Assembly: GCF_000166055.1 (NCBI RefSeq)
Contig: NC_014664.1
Location: forward strand, 2,387,501-2,451,500
Source: Rhodomicrobium vannielii ATCC 17100
GTDB lineage: Bacteria; Pseudomonadota; Alphaproteobacteria; Rhizobiales; Rhodomicrobiaceae
Length of the DNA: 64,000 nucleotides
Reading direction: 5' to 3'
Part shown: in pieces, positions 1 to 8,515 of the stretch
How the letters are laid out: each line of letters begins with the position of its first letter
Position numbering within the stretch: the stretch's first letter is position 1
Notes under the pieces: generated by a model
Told to the model about the DNA's origin: nothing
Database searches by the model: none
What the model saw: only the letters and a program-made list of their open reading frames with translations
Position numbers and translations under genes: made by a program

Positions 1-1275
1 TACACCGAGAGCGAAGTTGGCCTGGAAGGAGTCGCGCCACAGGACACGAAGCGGCTCGCGGGAAGCGATATGGCGTTCGCTGCGCCGGAGCCTCACACCA
101 CCGTTCTCGTAAAAAGAATGGAAGAGGAAGAGAGCACCGACGAAGGATACGACCGCCGGTCCATCATCGCGAAGGGCTACGAATCACTCGATTCGGTCAT
201 CAGGGGCGTCGGCGTCGATCCGATGCAGGCCGGGCTGGTTTCCGCAGCCGTCGCCGCGATAACGAAAACGCGGAAGCTCCGTGCGGGCGAGGAAGTGCGG
301 CTCGGCCTCACGCCCTCGGCGTCAGAGGAAGGCGGCGTGGACGTCGGCAAGATCACCGTGGTGTATCAGGGGACAAACGTCACCATCGTGCGCGACGGCG
401 AAGGCGGCTACGCGCCGAGCGAAAAGCACCTGAAGCCCGAACACAAGGCGGATGACACCGTCGGCGACAGGGCGACCGTCTATCTCAGCGCGTATCGCGC
501 GGCGCAATCGCAGGAAATCCCGTACGACTTCCTGATGAAGTTCGTCAAAGTCCATTCCTATGACGTAGACTTCAAGCAGCGTGTAAAGTCAGGCGACGGT
601 TTCGAGCTGTTTTACGATCTGGTGCAAGACGAAAATGGCGTCGAGCGACCGGGCGAACTGTTTTACGCTGCCGTCACGATCGGCGGAGAAACGCACGGTT
701 ATTATCGGTTCCGCAGCAACGAGGGTGTCGATTATTTCGACGACCGCGGCTCGAACTCGAAGAAGTTTCTCATGCGCACGCCGATTCGCGGCGCCCGCCT
801 GACGTCCGGCTTCGGATGGCGCAAACACCCGCTGCTGCACACGCTTCGGCTTCATTCCGGCGTCGACTGGGCAGGCCCGATCGGGACGCCAATCTACGCG
901 GCCGGTAACGGTGTGATCGAGACGGCGGAGCGCAATGGCAACTACGGAAATTACGTTCGCATCCGCCACGCCAACGGCTACAAGACCGCCTATGCTCACA
1001 TGCTGCGTTTCGCCCAAGGGGTCGCGACGGGCGTCAAGGTTCGACAGGGGCAGGTCATCGGCTATCTCGGCAACACCGGCATGTCGACGGGTCCGCATCT
1101 CCATTACGAGGTGCTGATCAACAGCCGCTTCACCAACCCGCTTTCGATCAAGATCCCCAAGGCGCGACAACTTCAAGGACGCCTGCTCGCCGATTTCCGC
1201 AAGGAAAGGGCCCGCATCGACGATCTGATGCGCCGCCCGCCAGTGAAGACGCGCGTCGCGACGGTCGAGCGTTAG
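1..1275 (+). CDS. M23-family metallopeptidase, 5' end outside window
   Basis: A probable zinc peptidoglycan endopeptidase of the LytM/M23 type, acting in the periplasm on peptide cross-links. The reading frame is open from the first base, so the start lies upstream and 424 codons are visible. The catalytic domain occupies about visible residues 268-375. It shows the LytM zinc ligands: HSGVD (His285, Asp289) and the HLH pair (His366, His368), set in the usual TPIYAAGNG and TGMSTGPHLHYEV surroundings. The region before it (about residues 90-260) resembles the domain that precedes M23 in alphaproteobacterial cell-wall peptidases. A Met at codon 24 is in frame but has no need to be the start. The gene is convergent with pdxY, 48 nt away. 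The family is certain; whether the enzyme is active or a regulator (some LytM proteins lack ligands) is supported here by intact ligands. Confidence 0.9.
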   Translation, partial: YTESEVGLEGVAPQDTKRLAGSDMAFAAPEPHTTVLVKRMEEEESTDEGYDRRSIIAKGYESLDSVIRGVGVDPMQAGLVSAAVAAITKTRKLRAGEEVRLGLTPSASEEGGVDVGKITVVYQGTNVTIVRDGEGGYAPSEKHLKPEHKADDTVGDRATVYLSAYRAAQSQEIPYDFLMKFVKVHSYDVDFKQRVKSGDGFELFYDLVQDENGVERPGELFYAAVTIGGETHGYYRFRSNEGVDYFDDRGSNSKKFLMRTPIRGARLTSGFGWRKHPLLHTLRLHSGVDWAGPIGTPIYAAGNGVIETAERNGNYGNYVRIRHANGYKTAYAHMLRFAQGVATGVKVRQGQVIGYLGNTGMSTGPHLHYEVLINSRFTNPLSIKIPKARQLQGRLLADFRKERARIDDLMRRPPVKTRVATVER

Positions 1276-1323
1276 GACAATAAGTCTCTTAAAGTCCGCG
1301 CGCCGTTGCTCCAAAATGCGGCG

Positions 1324-2193
1324 TCAACCAGCTTCCGCGTCGTCGTCGTCGTCGAGGCCCGGCAGCGATGCCAGCGGCGCAAGAACCGGGTCGGCCGCTG
1401 CCCAAACCGCTTGCGTTTCGATCAACGCGAGTTCGCTGCGCCCCTCGCTCTTCTCTACGACGGCATCGATGGCAGCGGTTGCAGCGCGAAGCGAGGCGCT
1501 CGCGACGAAGCCGTTCAGCTTGTAGGACAACAGGAACGCCGCAAGCGCGTCGCCCGTGCCGTGCGCCGTAAGCGCCCGCCTTGGCGAGACAGTTGCGAAG
1601 ACTTCGCCGCCCTTGACGAGAATGTTGGCAACCGAATCGGGTTTCCCCGAAGGCGCGGAGGTCACGACAACGGTCGGTCGCGCGAGCGCCAGCGCCGCCG
1701 CAATCGCGCTTGCCGGGCTGGCGATGGGGCGTCTTGCCAGCCATCCGAGTTCGAAAAGGTTCGGCGTGACGGCGTCGGCCACCGGCACGAGCACATCGCG
1801 CACGGCCTCGGCTGTCGCCTCGCTGACATAGAGCCCGCGCGGCAAGTCGCCCACGACGGGATCGCACAGATAAAGCGCGGCCGGATTTGCCGCTCTGATT
1901 TTCGCGATCCAGTGGCGGCTGAGCTCCGCATGCTCGGGCGTGGGAATGTAGCCCGTCAGCACGCCATCGATCTCGGAAAGCCAGCCGTTTTCTTCCGCCG
2001 CGTGAAGGAGGGCGTCGAGCTTGTCGACGGCGACAGGCTCTCCCGCCAGCGCCTTGTATCCGGGCCGGTTCGAGAGCAGAATCGTCGGCAGGGGCAGGAC
2101 ATCATGCCCCATACGTTGCATGACAAAGGCCGTCGCGGAATTCCCGACATGCCCGTAAATCACCTGTGACGAGATCGATAGAACTTTCGCCAT
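1324..2193 (-). CDS. pdxY: Pyridoxal kinase PdxY/PdxK-type
   Basis: Phosphorylates pyridoxal (and related B6 vitamers) with ATP in the cytoplasmic B6 salvage pathway. The 289-residue protein has the ribokinase-fold signatures of this family: the N-terminal SSQVIYGHVGNSA segment that binds pyridoxal, DPVVGD at 111-116, and the GTGD anion-hole motif at 212-215, with Asp215 as likely catalytic base. I chose the ATG at 2193 because family proteins begin close to the VLSISSQ strand; the longer open frame to 2289 adds residues with no family resemblance. The acidic C-terminal tail (DDDDD) is unusual but harmless. It is divergent from the CoA-ester lyase, with 131 nt between the starts. PdxY and PdxK cannot be separated with certainty by eye. 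Confidence 0.9.
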   Translation of the reverse strand: MAKVLSISSQVIYGHVGNSATAFVMQRMGHDVLPLPTILLSNRPGYKALAGEPVAVDKLDALLHAAEENGWLSEIDGVLTGYIPTPEHAELSRHWIAKIRAANPAALYLCDPVVGDLPRGLYVSEATAEAVRDVLVPVADAVTPNLFELGWLARRPIASPASAIAAALALARPTVVVTSAPSGKPDSVANILVKGGEVFATVSPRRALTAHGTGDALAAFLLSYKLNGFVASASLRAATAAIDAVVEKSEGRSELALIETQAVWAAADPVLAPLASLPGLDDDDDAEAG

Positions 2194-2324
2194 ATGGACC
2201 GCGCGCTCTTTTTCGACAGTCTTACGCGGAAAGCGCCGCCTTGGCTCGGAAAATTTTGGCCAATGGCGGCAAAGCGCTTGCCCGCTCAATGCAAAGTTGA
2301 GTCATATCCGAAGGAGAACACCCG

Positions 2325-3194
2325 ATGATCAAGCCTCGCCGCAGCGTCCTTTACATGCCCGGCTCGAACGCCCGTGCGCTCGAAAAGGCGAAAACCCTGG
2401 CCGCCGACGCACTCATTCTCGACCTTGAAGACGCGGTCGCGCCAGACGCGAAAGAACTCGCGCGCACTCAGGTTTGCGAGGCGGTGAAGGCGGGCGGCTA
2501 TGGCGCGCACAAGATCGTCATCCGCGTGAACGGCTTCTCGACGCCCTATGGCGAGGCGGATTTCGCGGCCGCGCTCGAAGCGATGCCCGATGCGATCCTG
2601 CTGCCGAAGATCGAGACGGCGGCGGATCTCGACCTTGCTCGCAAGCGCGCGCCGAACGGCACCGGGATTTCGCTTTGGGCGATGATCGAGACGCCGCTCG
2701 CCATCTTCAACCTCAAGGAAATCGCGCAGGCCGCTGCCTCGAACGAGCTGCCGCTCACCTGTTTCGTGCTCGGCACCAACGACCTCGTGAAAGCCACGCG
2801 CGTTCTGCCCGGCGCGGATCGCCTGCCGCTCATCGCATGGCTGTCGCTGACGGTCGCCGCCGCGCGCGCCTACGGCATCGCGGTGGTGGACGGCGTCTAT
2901 AATTCCATCAAGGACGAGGAAGGTTTCCGCGCGGAATGCGTGCAGGGCCGCGCGCTCGGCATGGACGGCAAGACGCTCATCCATCCGAATCAGCTCGCCA
3001 TTTGCAATGAGGTGTTCTCGCCTTCGCCCGAGGAAGTCGCCGCCGCAACGAAAATCGTCGAAGCGTTCGACTTGCCGGAAAATCAGGGGAAGGGCGCGAT
3101 CAGCCTCGACGGGCGCATGGTGGAGCGGCTCCATGCCGACATCGCGCGGCAGACGCTCGCCATGGCGGAAGCCATCGCGCGGCCGAAGCATTAG
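2325..3194 (+). CDS. HpcH/HpaI-CitE family CoA-ester lyase or thioesterase (malyl-CoA type)
   Basis: A member of the CitE/malyl-CoA lyase superfamily, which cleaves or hydrolyses beta-hydroxyacyl-CoA such as malyl-CoA or citramalyl-CoA using Mg2+. The 289-residue length fits the family. Visible motifs are RRSVLYMPGSN at the N terminus, LDLEDAV at 32-38, the CoA-binding RVN at 67-69, LPKIE at 93-97 (metal-binding Glu), and MIETP further on. AAGGAG lies before the ATG at good spacing. In photosynthetic and methylotrophic alphaproteobacteria two paralogs occur, a lyase and an (S)-malyl-CoA thioesterase; which activity this one has cannot be read from sequence alone. Nothing in the neighbouring genes (B6 kinase, amino-acid permeases) fixes the pathway. 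Confidence 0.85.
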   Translation: MIKPRRSVLYMPGSNARALEKAKTLAADALILDLEDAVAPDAKELARTQVCEAVKAGGYGAHKIVIRVNGFSTPYGEADFAAALEAMPDAILLPKIETAADLDLARKRAPNGTGISLWAMIETPLAIFNLKEIAQAAASNELPLTCFVLGTNDLVKATRVLPGADRLPLIAWLSLTVAAARAYGIAVVDGVYNSIKDEEGFRAECVQGRALGMDGKTLIHPNQLAICNEVFSPSPEEVAAATKIVEAFDLPENQGKGAISLDGRMVERLHADIARQTLAMAEAIARPKH

Positions 3195-3314
3195 CTTGTG
3201 ACACGGCGCGGCGCTTCCGGGTCTGCCGGGGCGCCGCGAACGGCGCCGACAGGCTTGCCGGGCGCAAGGCTTCGTGCTTAAGCTTTTGGCGGTTCGTGCA
3301 AAGCGGGGAGCGGC

Positions 3315-4010
3315 TTGGACGGGGTCATCTGGCAATGGAGCGGCGCGCTCGCCGAGGGCGCGGCCATGACAGTCGGCCTTGCGCTGGCGACGCTTCCATT
3401 CGGCCTCGCGCTGGGGCTTGCGGCAGCGCTGGCCAAAACCTCGCATATCGCGACGGCGCGCGGCCTTGCGGAAGCTTACACCACCATCTTTCGCGCGCTG
3501 CCCGAGCTTCTCACGCTGCTTCTCATCTATTTCGGCGGCCAGATCCTGCTTCAGAAGATCGCCGCAGCCACAGGCCTGCCGGTCGATGTGCAGGTTTCGC
3601 CGTTCGTGGCCGGGCTAGTCGCGCTCGCGCTCGTGTTCGGCGCTTATTCGAGCGAAGTCATTCTCGCGGCGCTGAACGCCGTCGAGCGTGGCCAGATCGA
3701 AGCCGCGCGCAGCTTCGGCATGTCGCCGCGACAGGTGTTTCGCCGCGTGCGGCTGCCGCAGATGCTTCGCTTCGCGCTGCCCGGCCTTGGCAATAACTGG
3801 CTCGTGCTGCTGAAGGACACGTCCCTCGTCTCCGTCATCGCGCTGAGCGACCTCCTGCGGGAAACCACCATCGCGGTGCAGGCCACGCGCGAGCCGTTCA
3901 AATTCTACGCGGTGGCCTGCGTGATTTACCTCGCCATGACGGCACTTTCGACGCTCGCCATCGCAAGGGCCGAACGCGCGGCGGGGCGCGGCTTCAGGAG
4001 CGCGCGATGA
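3315..4010 (+). CDS. Polar amino-acid ABC transporter permease, HisQ/ArtQ type
   Basis: Inner-membrane permease of the histidine/glutamate/octopine ABC uptake family (231 aa). It has an N-terminal periplasm-proximal helix, about five membrane segments, and the cytoplasmic EAA loop that docks the ATPase, visible as GQIEAARSFGMSPRQVFRRVRLPQ. The start is a TTG at 3315; the frame has no better upstream ATG and the protein begins as expected for the family. Its end overlaps the next permease by four bases (ATGA), so the two are translationally coupled and should form a heterodimer. The ATPase and substrate-binding genes normally found beside such pairs are not in the window. Substrate unknown. 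Confidence 0.88.
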   Translation: MDGVIWQWSGALAEGAAMTVGLALATLPFGLALGLAAALAKTSHIATARGLAEAYTTIFRALPELLTLLLIYFGGQILLQKIAAATGLPVDVQVSPFVAGLVALALVFGAYSSEVILAALNAVERGQIEAARSFGMSPRQVFRRVRLPQMLRFALPGLGNNWLVLLKDTSLVSVIALSDLLRETTIAVQATREPFKFYAVACVIYLAMTALSTLAIARAERAAGRGFRSAR

Positions 4011-4696
4011 TAAACTGGACCCTGTTCGAGCGTTTCGGGCCGCGCATGGTAGAGGGCTTCGCCGTCACGCTGGAGCTTGCTTTCGGCTCGGTGCTGCTCG
4101 GCCTGTTGATCGCGGCGCCGGTTGCGCTCGGGCGGGCCTATGGCGGGCGCGCGCTGTCGGGCGCGCTTTTCGGCTACACCTACATGATGCGCGGCACGCC
4201 GCTGCTCGCGCAGCTCTTCCTCGTCTATTACGGATCGGCGCAGTTTCAGACGAGCCTCGACGCGGCTGGGCTTTGGTGGCTGTTCCGCGATCCGTTTTAC
4301 TGCTCGCTTCTCACCTTCACGCTGAACACCGCCGCCTATCAGGCCGAAATCCTCGCAGGGGCCGTGCGCGCCGTGCCGCGCGGGCAGGTGGAGGCGGCGA
4401 AGGCCGCCGCGATGTCGCCCGCTCTTGTCGCGCGCCGCATCGTTCTGCCGCAGGCCGCGCGGCTCGCGCTGCGCCCCCTCGGCAACGAATTGATCCTGAT
4501 GGTGAAGGCGAGCGCGCTCGCCAGCGTCGTCACCGTCTATGACTTGCTTGCGACGGCGAAGCTCGCGTTCCAGCGCACCTACGATTTTCAGGCCTACATC
4601 GCCGCGGCGCTCGTCTATGTGCTGACGGTGGAGATCATCCGCCGGGTGTGGAATATGCTCGACAGGCGGTTGAACCGTCACCTCATCCGCGCGTAA
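4007..4696 (+). CDS. Polar amino-acid ABC transporter permease, HisM type
   Basis: Second permease of the pair (229 aa), overlapping the previous gene by ATGA. It shows the family features RGTPLLAQLFLVYYG, the segment NTAAYQAEILAGAVRAVP, and an EAA loop GQVEAAKAAAMSPALVARRIVLPQA for contact with the ATPase. The C-terminal helices end in a basic tail typical of HisM/OccM proteins. With the HisQ-like partner it would form the membrane channel for an amino acid or opine-like compound. No binding-protein or ATPase gene follows: the next gene, about 200 nt downstream, is an unknown membrane protein. The partners must be encoded elsewhere or lost. Confidence 0.88.
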   Translation: MINWTLFERFGPRMVEGFAVTLELAFGSVLLGLLIAAPVALGRAYGGRALSGALFGYTYMMRGTPLLAQLFLVYYGSAQFQTSLDAAGLWWLFRDPFYCSLLTFTLNTAAYQAEILAGAVRAVPRGQVEAAKAAAMSPALVARRIVLPQAARLALRPLGNELILMVKASALASVVTVYDLLATAKLAFQRTYDFQAYIAAALVYVLTVEIIRRVWNMLDRRLNRHLIRA

Positions 4697-4899
4697 CCGT
4701 TCGGCGCGGGCGGATACGCAAGCACTGTGCAAGAGGCCTTACGCCAAAGCCCGGTCACGGTTATGGTTGCGATTGCGATTTGAATTGCGGAGCAGCCTCG
4801 GTCAAGCGATTGATGGACGCGTGAGAGCGGTTTCTTCGGCGGGGCATGCGCGCGAAGAAGACGGGTCGCCGCTCAAGAAGCTGGGCTTGAGGGGGTCCG

Positions 4900-5691
4900 A
4901 TGCGGGTTTGGCTGAAAGCGCTCTTATTGTTCGGCCTCATGGTGGCGACGCCCTTCGCCATTCAAGCCTTGGTCGGACGCCCGCCGCGCTGGTTCGACGC
5001 GGCTCCCTATTTTTCAGTCGCGGATTATATCCCGAGCGTCCAGACGCTGATCTACATCGTCGGCGTTGTCGGGGTGATCGCCGTCATCTTCAACTATCTT
5101 TTTTACAGCACCGGGCTCGATGAGATCCACGGCTGGCTCAAACTCGCCGAGCGGGAGATGAACGTCATCCTGAAGGGCGTGGACGCAAGCAGCGGCAAGG
5201 GCCGGGCGGACGACCGGATCAAGTGGTGGAACGACATCACCAGCAAGGATGCCTTCTCCAAAACGCCCGATAAAATCTTCGACTTGAACGAAGAAGACGC
5301 GAAAAACCGAGGTGGGCCAGGACCCAAGGCGGCGATAACGGCCTTTCTGCTGCGCGAAATATACGATGGCGATATCGAACTCGCGCAGAACAAGATCCTT
5401 GCAGAAATGAGAGCCAACGACGGCAAAGTTCCCCATGTCGTCGCGGGGCTTCGGGAAATCCTCGGCCTCGACGATTATCTCGCCGCGAAAGCGGAGTATG
5501 AGAAGGAGAAGGCCGCCGGGGTGGTGCGCGATGAGCCACGCTTCAGCGATTTTGGCGTCAACTGGGCGGCGCTGCTTCTCGTCGTGCGGCTTGGCGGCTT
5601 CCCGCGCGATATCACGATGACGAAGGGCAAAGACCCGGACAAGGAGATCGTGAAAAATCGGGAAGCACTGGAACTGCTCACTCGCGTTTGA
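4900..5691 (+). CDS. Unknown membrane-anchored protein, 263 aa
   Basis: Not recognised. The first 70 residues contain two hydrophobic membrane segments (about residues 5-24 and 48-68) separated by a short polar loop (RPPRWFDAAPYF). The remaining 190 residues are soluble and charged, with no signature I know. They contain a WWNDITS segment and a helical, Lys/Glu-rich stretch near the middle. If the first segment is an uncleaved signal anchor, the soluble part lies in the cytoplasm. GAGGGGG precedes the ATG with normal spacing, and codon use is like the neighbours, so the gene is probably real. It stands alone between the permease pair and xthA. Confidence 0.7.
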   Translation: MRVWLKALLLFGLMVATPFAIQALVGRPPRWFDAAPYFSVADYIPSVQTLIYIVGVVGVIAVIFNYLFYSTGLDEIHGWLKLAEREMNVILKGVDASSGKGRADDRIKWWNDITSKDAFSKTPDKIFDLNEEDAKNRGGPGPKAAITAFLLREIYDGDIELAQNKILAEMRANDGKVPHVVAGLREILGLDDYLAAKAEYEKEKAAGVVRDEPRFSDFGVNWAALLLVVRLGGFPRDITMTKGKDPDKEIVKNREALELLTRV

Positions 5692-5845
5692 TTGGCGCGA
5701 CCCGGCGTCCGAATATCGACGGCGAAACAAGACATCCATCCGCCGCAATGAGGCGTTTCCTGCCTCCCTCGGGATGAGCGGTGCCCTCGTCGCCCGGTAC
5801 CGAAGTCGCCGTGGCAGCAGGCCTCCGTAAACGCGAATCGAGCGC

Positions 5846-6652
5846 ATGACACTCCGCATCACCACTTGGAACATCAATTCCGTCCGCCTCCGCTTCGAGC
5901 TTGTCGCCCGCTTTGTGCGCGAGACGCGGCCCGATATCCTTTGCCTCCAAGAAATCAAATGCCGCGACGAATTTTTCCCGCTCGAAGGCTTCCGCGAGCT
6001 TGGCTTCCCGCACATCGCGATCTGCGGGCAGCCGGGCTATCACGGCGTAGCGACGCTGTCGAAGCTGCCGCTTGAACCGCTGCCGCGTCAGAGCTTCTGC
6101 GGCACGGAGGAAGCGCGCCATCTCGGGGCCAAGGTCGCGCTGCCGAGCGGCGGCACGCTCGCCCTGCATAATATCTACGTGCCCGCGGGCGGCGACATCC
6201 CCGACCCGGAGTTGAACCCGAAGTTCAAGCAGAAGCTCGCCTATCTCGCGGCGCTGGCGAAGTGGGAGCGCGGCTGGACGGACGACGCGAACGCCGTGCT
6301 CGTCGGCGACTTCAACGTCGCGCCGCTCGAAACCGACGTGTGGTCGCACAAGCAGCTTCTGAAGGTGGTCAGCCATACCCCCGTCGAGGTGGAGGCGCTG
6401 ACGAAGGTGCGCGTGGATGGCCGCTGGGTGGATCTCGTCCGCAAGGTCATCCCGCCGGAAGAGAAGGTCTACAGTTGGTGGAGTTACCGCGCGCGGGACT
6501 GGGCGGCGTCGGATCGCGGGCGGCGGCTGGATCACATCTGGGGCAGCGCGGCGATGGCCGAGCGCACGCGCGCCGTCAGCGTGCTGAAAGATGCGCGCGG
6601 CTGGCCGGGACCGTCCGACCACGTGCCGGTCACGCTCGATTTCGAGGGGTAA
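5846..6652 (+). CDS. xthA: Exodeoxyribonuclease III
   Basis: AP endonuclease and 3'-5' exonuclease of base-excision repair. The 268-residue protein matches the ExoIII/APE fold throughout: the ITTWNINSVR start, LCLQEIK (metal-binding Glu), GYHGVA, the NIYVPAGGD segment carrying the catalytic Tyr, VGDFNVAP, DLVRK, YSWWSYR, and the C-terminal RLDHIWGS and SDHVPVTL with the catalytic Asp-His pair. In many alphaproteobacteria xthA sits beside lolA and ftsK; here those genes are 50 kb away, so the usual order has been broken. Monocistronic, 154 nt after the unknown membrane protein. Confidence 0.95.
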   Translation: MTLRITTWNINSVRLRFELVARFVRETRPDILCLQEIKCRDEFFPLEGFRELGFPHIAICGQPGYHGVATLSKLPLEPLPRQSFCGTEEARHLGAKVALPSGGTLALHNIYVPAGGDIPDPELNPKFKQKLAYLAALAKWERGWTDDANAVLVGDFNVAPLETDVWSHKQLLKVVSHTPVEVEALTKVRVDGRWVDLVRKVIPPEEKVYSWWSYRARDWAASDRGRRLDHIWGSAAMAERTRAVSVLKDARGWPGPSDHVPVTLDFEG

Positions 6653-6804
6653 ACAGCCGGCTAAACCAGTCGTGTCAAATGTAGCGCTTACACCCCAGCG
6701 GACTTTTCGGGACCAAGTCGATTCGCTCGACCCAAAATTCCTTCCGGCTCGGAACCTGTCGCGGAACTGATGTTCCCCAATATGCACGGCGGTTTCGGCT
6801 GAGG

Positions 6805-7020
6805 ATGCTTATCATCCGCCCCCGAAACGCTTCCGCCTGTCGCAATTCCAACGTATTCACAGGGAGTAACGCGTCGAAAATTATTGAGATATCGATTTAC
6901 GCACCGTTCTTGCGGTGGATCATTACTGGCGGCGACGTCGCACTTTTGGCCGCGATGACGGCAGTCGCCTTTGTATGCATGGCATGGTCCGGCACGGAGG
7001 ATGAGAATGACCGTGCTTGA
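6805..7020 (+). CDS. Possible small membrane protein, 71 aa
   Basis: Weak candidate in the gap between xthA and the DUF3754 gene. The C-terminal half has one clear hydrophobic helix (GGDVALLAAMTAVAFVCMAW), flanked by a polar acidic tail (GTEDENDRA). The first 25 residues look non-coding, and no good ribosome binding site precedes the ATG, so the true start may be further in. It overlaps a second tiny ORF (7007-7084). No family recognised. Confidence 0.3.
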   Translation: MLIIRPRNASACRNSNVFTGSNASKIIEISIYAPFLRWIITGGDVALLAAMTAVAFVCMAWSGTEDENDRA

Positions 7021-7084
7021 TTACCTCTCGGCTGCGCTTCCCATTCTCGTCGCGCCAGCGTCTCCGCGATCTGTGCCAGCTTAA
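7007..7084 (+). CDS. Possible 25-codon peptide with strong ribosome binding site
   Basis: ATG at 7007 preceded by GGAGGATGAGA, an excellent Shine-Dalgarno sequence at proper spacing, reading 25 residues that start MTVLDYLSAALPILVAP and end at TAA 7082. It overlaps the end of the 71-aa ORF by 14 nt and the stop codon of the convergent DUF3754 gene. A short hydrophobic helix is present. It could be a small membrane peptide or chance; there is no homology evidence. Confidence 0.25.
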   Translation: MTVLDYLSAALPILVAPASPRSVPA

Positions 7085-8460
7085 GCCGCCGTAGGCACCG
7101 CCCGCCAGAGGCCTTCCAGATGCCCACGCGCGTCCTCCAGATCGCGGATGCGGGGCGCGCCCGCGTCGTCGGCGACCAGCAGGCCGAGCTTGCGCAAATG
7201 GCGGCAGCCGTCCTCGATTTCGAAGTCGCAATCGATGGAAAATTCGGTCTTCAGGAACCTGTCCGCCTCGATCTTCGTGGCCTCAAGGCCGAGATGGCCG
7301 TAGCGCAGAAGAAGGGCGTAGGTCAACACGGCCTCCTTGATGTCCTCTTCCTCGGCGTCGTCGTTCAGCGCGGCGAGGACGCTCTGATTGCTGGCGATGT
7401 TGTGGAAATAAAGGCTCTGCGCGAGCTTCGCCATATAGCGCGTGCGCGTGTTCAGGAAGCTCGTGAAGCTGCGGATGATCGCGCCGACCGCGCCCGCGAT
7501 TGTGAAAATGACGAAGAAAAGGCTAAGCGCAACAGCGGCGACGAACTTCAGCGCGGCCATGACGATGGCAAAAATCGTGCTGCCGCCGGAGCCGATCCAG
7601 AGCCACAGCTTGTCGAACAGGTTGAATTTGATCTTCGCGTTCGGAAACAGGATCTCTATGTCGCTTTTCGGGATGCGGCGGAAGATCTTGAGGTGCAGCG
7701 TTTCTTCGGACACCCCTTCCAACATCTTCTGGTTTCGGATTTTCTTGACGCGCTTTTCAGCTTTCTCGCGCGAGATTTTCTCGATGCGCATGATTTCGGC
7801 GACGCGCGTTTCCACTGGCTTCAGCTTGAGGCCGATGAACAGACGTCGATAGGCATCTACTTCGACCGGTCGCTCGATAAGCCATGCGGTCTTCCACGAT
7901 GTGGTATTGACAGGAATTTTCACATCGCCGCGATAGAAGAGAAGATGAAAGTCGAACTCTTTGAGGTCGACTTCGGCGGCGAACCCCTGGTGATATTCCG
8001 CGCCGAGGATCTTCTCCAGCTCATCTTGGCCGATCTGAATGTAATTTGCCGCAGTGGCAGTCTCGATAATACTCTTCCTGAGCTTCGGCAACAATTCCGT
8101 GCGTCGATCAGGGCCAAGCTTGACCACGTTCACGGTTTCATCGTCGGGATTGAATGGGTCGTAAAGCTCCACGAGAGAATCGAGCCAGCGCGCCGACTCC
8201 ACTTGCCGCAGCGCGCAAATATACTGAAAAACGTCTCCCGCGAGCACCCGCTGGCCGGTGTCGAAAAGCTTATCGAGCGCGCGCGCAATGACCACGCCGC
8301 GATCCACCGAGATAAACTTTTCGGAAACGACAGACGGGATGGTCTGCCCGGGGACGGTGTCGATGCCTGTTTCGGTCTCAATCTGAACGGGAGGAGCCTC
8401 AGACGCCATGCGATCCGCCTCCAGTTGCCCGTCCATCCGCTGCCCTCCGGTTGTAACCAT
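7081..8460 (-). CDS. DUF3754 (TMEM143-like) membrane protein
   Basis: A 459-residue protein of the DUF3754 family, related to eukaryotic TMEM143; its biochemical function is unknown. The N-terminal two thirds are soluble, with a segment FDFHLLFYRGDVKIPVNTTSW typical of the family and a basic KISREKAEKRVKKIRNQKM helix. Two adjacent membrane helices follow (about residues 285-325), then a C-terminal cytosolic domain (LTYALLLRYGHLG). I chose the ATG at 8460 (AAAGGG upstream) over the open frame to 8673, because the extra residues are Pro/Arg-rich and overlap the secreted-protein gene upstream. It lies 55 nt after that gene on the same strand and could be co-transcribed. Confidence 0.8.
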   Translation of the reverse strand: MVTTGGQRMDGQLEADRMASEAPPVQIETETGIDTVPGQTIPSVVSEKFISVDRGVVIARALDKLFDTGQRVLAGDVFQYICALRQVESARWLDSLVELYDPFNPDDETVNVVKLGPDRRTELLPKLRKSIIETATAANYIQIGQDELEKILGAEYHQGFAAEVDLKEFDFHLLFYRGDVKIPVNTTSWKTAWLIERPVEVDAYRRLFIGLKLKPVETRVAEIMRIEKISREKAEKRVKKIRNQKMLEGVSEETLHLKIFRRIPKSDIEILFPNAKIKFNLFDKLWLWIGSGGSTIFAIVMAALKFVAAVALSLFFVIFTIAGAVGAIIRSFTSFLNTRTRYMAKLAQSLYFHNIASNQSVLAALNDDAEEEDIKEAVLTYALLLRYGHLGLEATKIEADRFLKTEFSIDCDFEIEDGCRHLRKLGLLVADDAGAPRIRDLEDARGHLEGLWRAVPTAA

Positions 8461-8515
8461 TCGTTTACCCTTTTTCGCGGTCGTCAGCAATACAACCCCG
8501 GAAAAGCGCGAGCGA

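Noticed and set aside
1306-2169. 287-codon plus-strand frame
   Set aside because: Antisense to pdxY, which shows kinase motifs and proper length.
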